This document shows, piece after piece, positions 1-10,700 of a DNA stretch of 64,000 nucleotides. Positions within the stretch are counted from its first letter, which is position 1. Each line of letters starts with the position of its first letter. The translations under genes were made by a program, and so were the position numbers. Source of the DNA: Powellomyces hirtus (Eukaryota; Chytridiomycota; Chytridiomycetes; Spizellomycetales; Powellomycetaceae). The stretch covers positions 310,001 through 374,000 of the forward strand of contig JAHLKG010000023.1 of assembly GCA_025526995.1 (NCBI GenBank). The letters run 5' to 3'. The notes below the pieces were generated by a model. The model was not told the origin of the DNA and searched no databases. It was given only the letters and a program-made list of their open reading frames with translations.

Positions 1-616
1 TACTGCGTTCTGAACGCTGTCAGTCCCCTCTGGGATATGGCGTTTGCAGGTCTGGATGGGGCGTCCCGCGCATGGGCGCTCTGCAACGGTTTGGACTCGT
101 TCCGCGCGCATGTAAATTACGGACATTTGTCGAAAGATGCCGTGGTTGGCCAGTTTGTCCTAGGCGTGCTGTCGATCACTGCGGGTGGGATACTGTTCAA
201 GTGGTTCAATGGGATCAGAAGATGGCAGTGGCCGGGATGGGACTTTGGAGTTGTTTGCGTTGTAAGTATTTCAAGTCGATTTTCGTTGAAAGGGCTATGG
301 TGCGCTTTCAAACCGACCCGCCTCAAATCTCTTGCAGATTACGGCACTGTACGTTGCCTACGGCGACTCCACCCACGGGCTCGGATCCCACCTGCGAACT
401 CAGCTCAAACCGCTGGCACACGTTCAAAAAGCCATCGGAATGAACGACGTGCTTGATCACGCCGAAGTGCGGACCTTGTGTGCGGCCCTCATGGCGGCCG
501 GGTTCTTGGCCGGCCAGTGGATCAACCTGGCGTCCAGCATGGTGGCTTCGCAGCCCCGCATCAAGGCGAGGCCAGTGAAGCCTGTCGCTGGTGGAACGAA
601 GGGAAAGCGCGAATGA
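1..616 (+). CDS. 3' end of a multi-pass membrane protein, possibly TRIC-like
   Basis: The reading frame is open from base 1, so the 5' part lies outside the window. Exon 1 runs to about 261, an intron begins with GTAAGT and ends with TTGCAG at about 337, and exon 2 runs to a TGA at 614-616. The visible protein has hydrophobic segments (around FVLGVLSITAGGILF, the ITALYVAYGDST region and LCAALMAAGFLAGQWINL) and a basic C-terminal tail (KARPVKPVAGGTKGKRE). The Gly-rich hydrophobic segment and order of segments vaguely recall TRIC-type cation channels of internal membranes, but no diagnostic motif is visible. The function is therefore uncertain; only 'integral membrane protein' is safe. Confidence 0.6.
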
Positions 617-992
617 AGAACTTCAGATTCGCGGCTCTGTACCTCATAGCGGCATAGTCTCAGGCAGCAGGTAGCATGCATAGAAACTTTTTATACTGTA
701 GCTAGCGGATACTTACTTGAAATCTTGCGGAAGTCTTTCATACGGAGACTTCTGAGATAGTGTAGACCCTGGTGGCCAGTATTATGTAACTAAATGATGG
801 AAATGATAAAAGAAAAGGATTGAAAGATTATCATTGCTCAATGGACCAAAGCGTTTGACTGGAATAAAACATCTCATTTCATCCAAAAACGAGAGAAGCA
901 GATATGATTACAAAGTGAAGAGAGCGGGATTAACCAGATGACTGGGTTCGGATGGGGTAACGAGGCGTTTTCGGATTCTGTTGTGACGCTGC
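617..992. other. Convergent intergenic region
   Basis: AT-rich spacer between two genes that end toward each other. I see no coding signal, RNA gene or repeat; it probably holds both 3' UTRs. Confidence 0.5.
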
Positions 993-3900
993 CTATAGCT
1001 TTTGCACGTAGTTTGCCGGGAAGGCACCGGTTTGGCCGTGGAACTCTCCGACGTACCAGTCGGCATCCTGGTGCGCGAGAAAAGCGCAAATAATGTCAGA
1101 CCCATATTGTCATCGCCATAGGATTTCGCAAGATGCCCTCTCGGACGCCATCACGAACTAGACGGACGCCATCACGAACTAGACATAGGAAAACGCATCG
1201 TACTTACAGATGAGTCAGTCAACTTTCCAATGTCTCCTGCCCGGAAGCTGATTTCATCGTCCGCGCCAGCGGTGTAATCGTACAGGGCTTTAATTTGTGG
1301 TACACTCGGCACCGCGACACTTGCCATAGACGTTCGATTAGAAGCAAGCTGTAAAATGGGTCGTTAGATGTGATCATTGCAATGCCGTATCTGCATCAAA
1401 CCCATTGTACGCACTCCTGGCAGGGGCCGGACATCGGACTCTTCGATAAGCTCGACGTAGTTGACAGGGAATTGTCCCTGAAAGACGTGGGAAACAGCGG
1501 TAAGTCGGATGAGATGGCAATGGTGAGCATAAGCAGGACATACCTTTCCACGGGAGCCCTCCCCTTCCCACCATGCAGGACTTCCCGTATCCTTGTTGGT
1601 GATCTGAATCACATCACCAACGTCCATCGACAGTTCACCATCGCAGGTACTCTCATAAGCATACAGGGCACGGGCCATGACTGAATGCAAACCGTTAGGA
1701 GGATCTATTCAGTGGGACACTTGCGAGAAGCCTAGACGATACCTTTGGTGGGCTTCGGAAGATTGTTAGAAGGTGATCTGGGTATAGTGGAGGTTCGTCT
1801 AGAGGCTATGGTTTCGGCCATGGACATGCGGTGGCTTTGTGTGGTTGCAGCTCTGGCCAAGCTGGACATAGAAACGGAAGATGGCATGTTGCTCGACATG
1901 GATGCTTGCAGGGCTTGCCACCCTTGCGTGAACACTATCGGGAACTGCCCACTTTCCCCAGTGCGGTTCAGTCGACCCTCCCACCATGCCTCGTCGGTGA
2001 AGTCGCCTCCAGTGTCCAGAACGTCGATCATGTCGCCGGCATTAAAAGTCAGCTCACCTTCGTCGGTGGCGTTGAAGTCATATATCGCTTTCACTGCAAT
2101 GGCGGTTGCGTGTGAGCGAATGGCAGTAAGTCAGGAAAGCTCCAAGAACTGCCCAAAAACGTACCCTGCTTGGAAGCGCCTGCAACAGAAATGGTGGATG
2201 CACGTTTGACTTGAGGTTGCAAGGTGACCTGAGAGCTAGCTGGGCGCATCTCTTTTTGTGCTTCGACAGGTTTGATATAACTGGCTGGAACCAGGCCACT
2301 CCCCTGGCTGACAAGATTCCGCACCTATACCAATATCACAGGGTCAGTGGTGTATCAAGTTTGTACATGAACAGGAACGCGTACTTTGATCCACCCGTCA
2401 GTTTCTGGGACCAGAATGACGAGGTCATCACCATCCCGTAATGAGATCTCGCCATCGGCTTTGGAATCGTAGTCATACACGGCCACGGCATTGGGTTTGC
2501 TAGTAGCGGGAGGTGCCACAGCACTTGCGCCTGGACCAAGGGCAGCCGCTTGTGCTGGCGAAACAGGCATGATGGGCTCGACTGTGTCAAAGACATACCA
2601 TAAGCCGGCGCCTCTTTATCCATGGAATCACTTTCGTTTAATACCTCCTAGGCTTGAAAGCATCTGTCTTTGCACTACGGTTCTCGCTTTCATGACATTG
2701 AGCAGCCGCATAGAGTTTTCCAGATCTTGTCGTGTCTATTGATGCAAGATCATCAGCGCAAAGAAGAAAAGGAGCATGATATTCATCTGTAACGGTGCGC
2801 GATTGCTACCTCTAGTGGTGCAGCGGCATTGCCGAACGACGGAGTTTGACTGTATGTGTCAGCCATTTGGGCGCACGCGGCCAATTCCCGCTCTTTTTGT
2901 GCAATGGTGGTGGAAAGCTCTTCTTCTAGCGCAACGAGTCGTCCGAGACGATGGCCCAGTGCCACTTTGGTCACGTCGTCGACAATAACTACATCACACT
3001 AAAACCGAGGTGATTTGCAAACCATATGCTCAATGAATCTTTCACATTCTCGTTAGCTACCTCATCACCGGCACTAGGCTCGAAGTGAAATGTATTTGGA
3101 TCTTGAAACACCGAGTGGTGTTCTCCCAAAAATGCTTGAGTATCTTTCTGACGCTCTACGCTCCGTAAGGACGCGCGGATGTTCTCAACACTCGTATGCA
3201 GAGCGCCAGTGTAATCTTCCTCAAGCTTTGTGTACTTCTCCAATAGCGACGGGTACGCGTTATAGAACGTTCCATCAAGATTCTAATGACAAACAGATAG
3301 TCAGCAGGTGCTCCTAACTGTGCACCTGAGTGTAGCGCTTACCAGCATAAGTTGCGGCACCTCCTCTTAAGTCCATATCCAGGATCAGTGATCAAAGGTG
3401 TATCGGGGATCCGCGAAGCAAAAGTCACTTACCTTTGTAGTAGGCCTGCTGAATGACATTTGCGCTTGCCAAGGCTAAAAGGTATTCATTCCTGGCATCA
3501 TTAAGCTTACGACTAGAAGCTTTCCATTTGCTTCTGTTCTGATGCATTTAAAGTCAATCAGCTTCCACGGCCTAAGTACCGCTAATGGAGGCGATGCTAA
3601 CCTTCGCGACGCGTTCTTCAGAATCCGTGCCGGTTACGAGATTTTTGATAGCGCTCAGACCGGACCCAGGCTTCTTTGCCATGTCATCGTATTTTCGTCT
3701 GGCTGATTCAGCTTCTTTGGCAGTTTTGTCGTATGATTGCTTGGTCTGACATGATTTCGTGAGAAAGCCATCCGCTAAAGGAAGCGCGCGTTTGGTGCTA
3801 CCTTTTCTAGGTCTTCATATGCAGTCCATAGTTCCTGCTGGTACTTTGTCTGAAAAGTTGATCACGCACGTTTGAGCGGCATATCTCACACCCATTTCGT

Positions 3901-4584
3901 CATTTCCCCTCGTACCCCAAAATCCACATTCTGCGCAGAGAACATACAGTGAGTCAAGGTGTATCGATGTCCTACGAAACATTAATCCTCACCCTTTTCG
4001 CGCTGGAGCTCTGACTTCTCACGAGATCTTTTATGAACTCTGATATATCCGATACCACTTTCTCGCCAATCTGTCCACGTTGCCGCGCTTGCTTCTCTGA
4101 CTCGACCAAGATCGCGGAGAAAGCGGCATAGATTGCTCTGGGTACCGACACAAATGAGCTCGCGAACAGCGCGCTACGTGTTACGCACCATACCTTACCC
4201 AGTGGCAGCCTCATCAGCCGGTGCTAACGGTGTTTGGTTGTTCCCCGGAGCACAGGTTCGTTTGAACTTTCTGTTTATGTAGTGTTTGGAAAGCTTTTCC
4301 AACGCCTTTTTCAAGCGTCAGATCGCATAGCGTATTGATCAAAAAGAAGCTGCTCCTCTTACCCCCGCGTATTGATTTTCAATCTCTGCTCGTTTCTACG
4401 TTTATATTTGAGTTGACGTTCCCTTTGTCGAATGGACACCCTTCGGCAACCTACGCACCCTGAAATACGCGTTCACGACCTCCAGCAGTTCCACTTCCGC
4501 ATCTGACTTTGCCTGAAGCTTCCCAAGCTGGCCATGTTGGTGTGTTCTCAGCTGCTTGACGTGATTGCGGATGTCTGCGGCCAT
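993..4584 (-). CDS. F-BAR / HR1 / four-SH3 protein (Bzz1/Toca-like)
   Basis: An intron-rich gene for a membrane-curving adaptor of the Bzz1/Toca/CIP4 type, which in other fungi links endocytic membrane to WASP-driven actin assembly. The ATG at 4584 opens an F-BAR domain (ELLEVVNAYFR, then an exon with RAEIENQYA, then the helix around AIYAAFSAILVESEKQARQR). The F-BAR helices continue through exons at about 3.9-3.0 kb. Next comes an HR1-like coiled coil near 2970-2790 (LGRLVALEEELSTTIAQKER...SFGN). Four SH3 domains follow: about 2490-2230 (AVYDYDSKADGEISL), 2094-1900 (AIYDFNATDEGELTF...EAWWEG), 1672-1440 (ALYAYESTCDGELSM...GQFPVNYV) and 1295-993 (ALYDYTAGADDEISF...GAFPANYVQKL, then TAG at 993-995). 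Yeast Bzz1 has two SH3 domains, so four is unusual. Exon borders were placed by eye. Confidence 0.85.
1142..1183. repeat. Two-copy 21-bp tandem repeat in an intron
   Basis: The unit CGGACGCCATCACGAACTAG plus A occurs twice back to back, perfectly conserved, inside an intron splitting the last SH3 domain of the F-BAR gene. Perfect identity implies a recent duplication. Confidence 0.85.
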
Positions 4585-4789
4585 TGTGAGGGAGTCTCAG
4601 TAGGTATCTACAATAGTGATTTGGAAAACGCCATGACTAGGCGTTTCGGTGGTGTTTGTGAGGATTGGCGTTTCCCGCTAGGCAATACTAGATGCAGTAT
4701 ACGTGGCTTTGCAGGTGGTTGAGCTGCTGACGTGAATTGCGGGAATGAGGCGTCGCGCGCCACGCTTGGCGTCCGACCGCGTGTCCGAA

Positions 4790-6260
4790 TAGGCGCGGCG
4801 ATGCGACCGATAAAGCTTGGTGAATTTGCACTGCTCTATGCAGATTCCCGACCATCGCGCAGTGCTGGCTCGCCGATGGGTACCATGGGAATGTCTTCTG
4901 CGTTGAACTGTCCTCACAGTGCTTGTTACACCTCACAAACCACTGCCCAGAAACCGTGCATACGGCTATGCTCTATACGCTGCTCTGTGTATGGCATGAT
5001 CACCTCCATGCAGATCATGACCATCTTCCGCAATGCTCGCTCGCAGAAACGCAACATGGAAATGACATCGATGCGAGAAATGTTTGAAGTGAGAGACATG
5101 TTGCTGCAATTGCCCTTGACTTGTAGCGGATTTCTTGCAAGTGGATAGATTTAATTGTATACCACTGTATACATTATCCACCCAGTTGCAAGAAGCCCAC
5201 CATAATGCTGGGGAACTCGCTGTATGTCCACCGGATACCAGACCCGCACTTAGGAGTACGGAACCATGCGAATTTGCGGGGGCGATGATAGACGTAGAAA
5301 GGGATCTCAAGTGCTCAGACAGGGAGACGGGAAAAGTGAACGCGGGGAAGTCGGGACGCGTAGCGCAAGTGCTGACACATCGACGCGTTATACCCTTACC
5401 AGCTAAGTGAAAGTGTTCATCAGCAGGAAGCAGGCAATGCGACTCAAACGCATTGCTGCGATTTCATGCGTTGCATACCTACATGCAGACCATCCGTCGC
5501 AGATGGGCAGCGTAGGAATGTCTTCAACAGGGAAATGATCTCTTGAAAGTACAAAGCAGACGAGGCGACCGAAGTGTAGATCACGGCCATTTTGGCTTCC
5601 AGATGGCTAATATGGAAATGACATCTTCGCGGAGATGTTCTCACCCCGCTGTTTATCAATTTAAGGGGCTGGCAACCTGCTTGAAAGGCCTTGCTCGATT
5701 GCATCCAGACGTCCATGCAGATTCGTGATCACCTCGCGCAATGCTTCCAGGTAGATGAGCATCGGGGCGTCATCTGCGTAGGGATGTTCCTACGTTCTTT
5801 TTCTTCAAGCAATGCAACTGGAACAAATTGCTGCAAAATGCATATATATCTTCATGCGAATTCTCAACCATCGTCGCTTCCATATGGGCACCATCCTGCG
5901 CCCAGAAGAAGTCAGAACGCCACTACGTGGTTCACAGGCCCATTTTAGCTTCAAGGTACTATGGATGCTGCGATTGCTTTATATATGGCAAATTTGTCTT
6001 CATACCGATTCGGGACCATCTCGCGCAATGCTTGCATGCGGACGGCCATCATGGGACCATATCGTACAAACCTTGTTCGGAGATTTGTGGCATCGGAGCG
6101 CCATGCGCAGATCTTCCCACAGATGCCACGATCATTCGCACAATGCTTGTTCGCAGATCGTGGTAAAGATATCCAGTTTCGCGCCAAGCTAGGTATGCAT
6201 CCATGCAGTTTCACGATCATCTCGCTCTATGCTGGTTCGCAGATGCGCAGCATGCCCCCC
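4790..6260 (-). repeat. Array of degenerate related units, possibly decayed short exons
   Basis: At least eight related blocks lie at irregular spacing. On the plus strand they share a core like TGCAGATT..GACCATCTCGCGC followed by AATGCTTGC and, in several, GGGAATGTC or GGAAATGAC. Examples start near 4838, 5010, 5480, 5715, 5853, 6000, 6140 and 6203. Read on the minus strand the core translates to variants of one peptide: LEALREVITNLHGRLDAIE (about 5755-5700), MQALREMVPNRYEDKFAIY (about 6040-5980), RALRKMVMICMEVI (about 5040-4995), CAMVGNLHRAVQIHQAL (about 4865-4815), LSEMIVKLHG (about 6240-6200). Some copies carry in-frame stops (for example near 6150). The pattern fits a coiled-coil-like repeat gene, either decayed or split into short exons. 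Confidence 0.55.
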
Positions 6261-6266
6261 TCCCCT

Positions 6267-6282
6267 CCCCCCCCCCCCCCCC
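6267..6282. repeat. Poly-C tract (16 nt)
   Basis: Uninterrupted run of C immediately after other C-rich bases; one of four C/G homopolymers of 16 nt or more in this window, all outside confident coding sequence. Confidence 0.95.
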
Positions 6283-6590
6283 GCTTCTCCTTTCGATGTC
6301 ACCTCACAGCAACTGGCCTCTCAAGCAACAACCATGCCGAAAAACCAGCGTGAACGGTAATCTTATTCTGCGCACCATCCGGATACTAGACACCGCTATA
6401 CCACTCTGAGACTAGTGCGGGTGCCTTATCAGGATCACGGAGGCGATGTCCAAGGCACACATATAAGTGGGAGAGACTGAAATGGGCAGGATGCTGACAC
6501 ATCACGCGGTCACTGCTCAAGAGAGTTCATCCGTCCGGCTCCCTCGGACACAACCACCACGCATGGCGTGAAGATAAACAAACGCTGATT

Positions 6591-7625
6591 TTGAAGGAAG
6601 CAAACGCAAATATGCTTGGGACGGGAGCTGATGTGACAGCCTATGAGCAGCAGCGGCTAAAGAAAATTGCCGCCAACAGGGCGCTTCTGGCTTCGCTGGG
6701 CATAGAACCACTTCCGGCGCCTGCCCCAAAAGTGACAAAGAAGCGACTAGTTGCGAAGAAAGTACGCAAAGAGCCAAAGACATCTGAGCCTGAAGACGGA
6801 GATTTCGAGGACAAGCCAGAAGAGAAATCAGAGGATGAAGAGGAGGAAGAGAACCTTCCCAGAAGAAGGTCGAAGAGATTGCGTGGGCACGCTGCCGCCG
6901 CTAAGCGCGCGCTAGGCGACGAAGACGACGACGTTTCGAACGTACCAGAGAAAAGGAGACGCACCAACTCAGCACGGACTGTCAAAACTAGTCGGGAGAA
7001 CTCATTTGGAGAAATCCCGGGCGTGGAGGTGGGACGGACGTGGGCCATGCGCATGCAGTGCTCTTACGACGGAGTGCACCGGCCTCCAGTGAGCGGCATT
7101 CACGGCGGGTTGGATGGTTGCTATTCGATTGCCCTCTCCGGCGGATATGAAGATGACGTCGATCTGGGAGAAGGTAAGATATGGGGTTAAAGAACGCGTG
7201 CGGCATAAGACTCAAACTAATGGCGTGTGCCAGCTTTCACATATACGGGCGAAGGTGGAAGAGACTTAGCCGGCACGAAAGCAAAGCCAAAGAATTTGCG
7301 TACAGCGCCGCAATCCAAGGACCAAACCCTCACACGCGGAAATCTCGCAATGTGGAAAAGCGCCGAAACCGGCACGACGGTTAGGGTTGTGCGTGGATAC
7401 AAACTGGATTCCCCCTACGCCCCACTCGAAGGGTACCGATATGATGGTTTGTATAAGGTGGAGAAGGCCTGGTCGGAAACTGGTCTTGCTGGGTATCTTG
7501 TTTACAAGTTCGCCTTGAAACGATTGCCTGGACAACCTCCGCTACCTGTGCGAACACAGGAGCCTGATTCTGAAGACGGCGATGAGCAACAGAGCGATGC
7601 TGACGAAGAGGTTGACTCCCAATGA
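6591..7625 (+). CDS. SRA-YDG domain protein (UHRF1-type methyl-DNA reader fold)
   Basis: Two exons (6591-7173 and 7234-7625; intron GTAAGA...CAG with a CTAAT-like branch site) encode about 324 residues. The N-terminus carries a short helix ([20 protein letters not shown]) reminiscent of the start of WDR76-like proteins, then a long charged linker with acidic runs and a likely nuclear localisation signal ([14 protein letters not shown]). From about residue 140 the SRA core is plain: [26 protein letters not shown], then [20 protein letters not shown] and a [11 protein letters not shown] segment. In other organisms this fold flips out and reads 5-methylcytosine in hemimethylated DNA. There is no RING, PHD or SET domain, so it is a stand-alone SRA protein with an acidic C-terminus. 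ATG 6612 is an alternative start. Confidence 0.9.
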
Positions 7626-7785
7626 GCTACTCCGGGAAATGTCTCAGCATTGATATCAAAATGTAGCTAGTTGATGTGACATGACGGTAAGATTCGAACA
7701 ATATTTGTAGATAGCTTTGCGCGAGAAATGTAGATAATATTGAATCCATCTGTCCATCTCGAGTCCAAATGTCCAAGAAATGTCC

Positions 7786-10700
7786 TCAGAAAGCTGTGCT
7801 CGCTCGATCGACGCGTATTTTGAGTTTCTCAACCTCCTTCTCGAACCTTTGAACGTAAAACATAAGCAAACGACAAACCACCATCACTTCGCATGCAGCA
7901 CACCGAACACATACCGTAACGCGCGGTCCCGGTACTCGTTTGCTTCCCGCTCTGCACGGCGTTTGGCAAGCTGTAGATTGCTTTCAGATGTTTCCTGTTG
8001 CCAAATCAGGGTTAATAAGCGTGCCATGAGGCGATGGTCAACTTGTACACGGCGTCCTTACCAGCTCATCTATTTGGGCTTTCATCCGCTTGACTTTCTG
8101 GTCCATCTTGTCCGTCTCCTCGTCGAAGCGCTGTTTTTGTTTATCCTTCTCGCCAAGCTGGAACTGCAGTTCGCGAATGACTCTGTCAGTCTTTCGCGCG
8201 TTCTTGGAGATCTCCAGTTTCTCCTTCGTTTCGCTATCCAGCTGCGAGCTCAATTCTTCGAGCCGCGCTTCTAGGCGTTTGACGTGCCCTGCATCTCGTT
8301 GCAGCGCGGTGGCTTCCAAGTCCAATATCCGGACGTTTAGTTCCTTGATCGTCTTTTCAAGGCCAACCTTTTCTTTCTCGAGCGAGAGACTTTGATCCTT
8401 TTCTTTGCCGAGATCGGCGGACGTCTCCTGTGCAAAAAGCTCGGCTCGGCGGGCACGATCCTCCGCTATCCGTATGCGTTCTTCGAACTCATCGACTTGA
8501 TCACGCAGTTCCGAGTTGTCTTGATCCAATGCTTGCATGGATCTCTGCATCTCTAGGCGTCCTCGTGCGGTTGAGTCGTTCTTCTCGCCAAGTTCCTCTA
8601 TTCTTGATTCTAGCGCCTTCTTGCTCTTCTCCAGCACAGCACGTTGTGCTTCCGAATCGTCCAGCGTTGTGCGAAGATCACGTACTTGTCCCAAAAGCGA
8701 TGTTATTTGATTCTGCATTTCGTCGTAGCCGTTGAGACTTTCGTTGTAAGCCCGATTGACATCTTCCATCTTGAGCTCCAGTCGCTCACGGTCCTTCCTC
8801 CAGTTTGCAGCCCCGCGTAATTCTTCCTCCAGGCGGTTTGAAACGCTCTCAAGGTCGGCCTCAAGGTCCTTGTTAGTGGCCTTCAGATTCATGGAGTTGC
8901 TCTTCTCGATTTCAAGCTCCGTCATGAGCTGCTTGACCTCCTTCTGGTATTTCTTGCGCGTTGCGTCAACCACGCCCTCCCGCTCGTCCAGTTCTCGGCG
9001 ATGTCGGTCGTGCAATGCTTCAATCTCTTCCTGAAGCTTTCGCTTAACAACAGCGAGATCTGCGAGTTCATGCGAGTCTTCTTCCATCTTGTCTTGCAGA
9101 TCGATAACCTGCTCTTCCAGACTTCGCACCTTGTCTTCGGCGAGTTTGCGCTCTTTTAATGCCTCGTTCAAATTCTCTTCAATCTCGCTGATGTGGATCC
9201 GGAACGAGCTCTCGTTCTTTTCAGCTCTGATGCGGGCGAGTTCGGCAGCTTCTAGTTTTCCGAGGGTTTGGTCGGCGCGCGCACGATGCATCGCCAGTGA
9301 CTCAGCAAGATCATTGGATTTCGCAATCTCTGCCTCGAGCTTCAGCTCCTGCTCTTTCAGGTCCGCGGTCAGTTTTCTCCTCGCCGCAGCCTCTTCGCCC
9401 TTCTGCACGACTTCGGCCTCAAGCTGCGTCTTAAGATCATCGATCTCGGATTGCAGCAGTTTACGCTGCTTCTCGATATTTGCCAAATCCTTGTTCTTAT
9501 CGTCAAGCTCTTGCGTTGTGAGACGTTGAGCGGCGAGTAGCGCTCTACGAGACTCTTCCAGCTTCTCAATCTTGCCTTCCAGGTCATCGCGTCCCCGCGA
9601 TCGCAGTGCTTCCAGTTCTGATGAGTTGGTGTGGCGGGCAGCTTCGAGTGCGGCGCGAGCCTCCTGCTCCTCTTCGAGCTTGGCCTGCAGTCTCTGCAGC
9701 TCCTTTTCGAGACGCTTTTTGGTCTCACTCAAGGCAGCTTTGCTGTCATCGCCGCCTTCAAGCTCATTGTGCAGCTCCTCCACCTTACGCTCAAGCTGCT
9801 TGCGGGTTCTTTCACTGTTCTCCAGCTGCAATTCGAGTCTCTCCATTTCACTCTGCAGAGTGTTCGCCTTCTTCTCATACCGCTGGCTCAGCTCCTCAAA
9901 GTTCTTGCGCGCTCGCTCTTCTTCTTCCAACTTGAGGTTGAGCTCCCGCAGTTGGGCCTCGGTCCGCACCTTCGCTTTCTGTAGATCGGTCTGTCCTTTG
10001 ACGGAATTATCATGGCGCGACATCAATTCTTCCACTTGCTCTTCCAGTCTCTTCTTGGCCTTCATGAGCTCGCCTTTCTGGCTCATTGTCTCGTCCAGTT
10101 GCTCTCCGAGCGAGTTGACCTCACGCATGAGCATGCGACGGGTCTCCTCCATCTGGGTATCTTTGGCGAGTATGTCAGCCTCCATTCGCTTGCGGTTGTC
10201 GCTCAACTGAACCTCCATCATCAGTTTCGCTTCTTCGACCTTCTTTCGGATCGATTCCTCTTCTTCAAGTTGAGCTTCGAGTTCATCGATCCGGGACTGA
10301 AGCCGTCTTTGCGACTTTTCTAGTTCGTGCACGTTCTTGCCGCCATCCCCAATTTCATCGATGAGGGCCTTGAGTTCGGTTTCCAACTCGGTTTTGCCTT
10401 TTTGCACCGTCGCGATCTGATGCGCCTTCTCGTCAAGCTCCAGCTGCAACGAGTCGATGGTATTCTGCAGCTTCCGCCCGTTTGATTCAGCCAGATCCCG
10501 TTGTCGACGCTCAGCCTCGAGATCGAGATTAATTCCGCTGAGTTGAGTCTCTACCTGTTTCAGCAACCGTTCAGCGTTCCGGGCAGCGTTGTGTTCGCGC
10601 TCAATCTCGATGCGCAGGTCTTCCGTTTCGGATGTGAGCCGCGCCTTGGTTTTCTCCAAATTCATTGCATTGCGGTCCAACTCGTCGTATCGCGTCTGGA

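Larger units (their letters stand above)
4585..6590. other. About 2 kb without an intact gene, upstream of the F-BAR gene
   Basis: No reading frame here gives a recognisable intact protein. It holds the promoter side of the F-BAR gene, an array of diverged related units (listed separately) and a 16-nt poly-C tract. The array could be remnants of a repetitive coding gene on the minus strand. Confidence 0.5.

Noticed and set aside
7381..7390. TTAGGGTT telobox-like site
   Set aside because: It falls inside the coding sequence of the SRA protein and is best explained by that.
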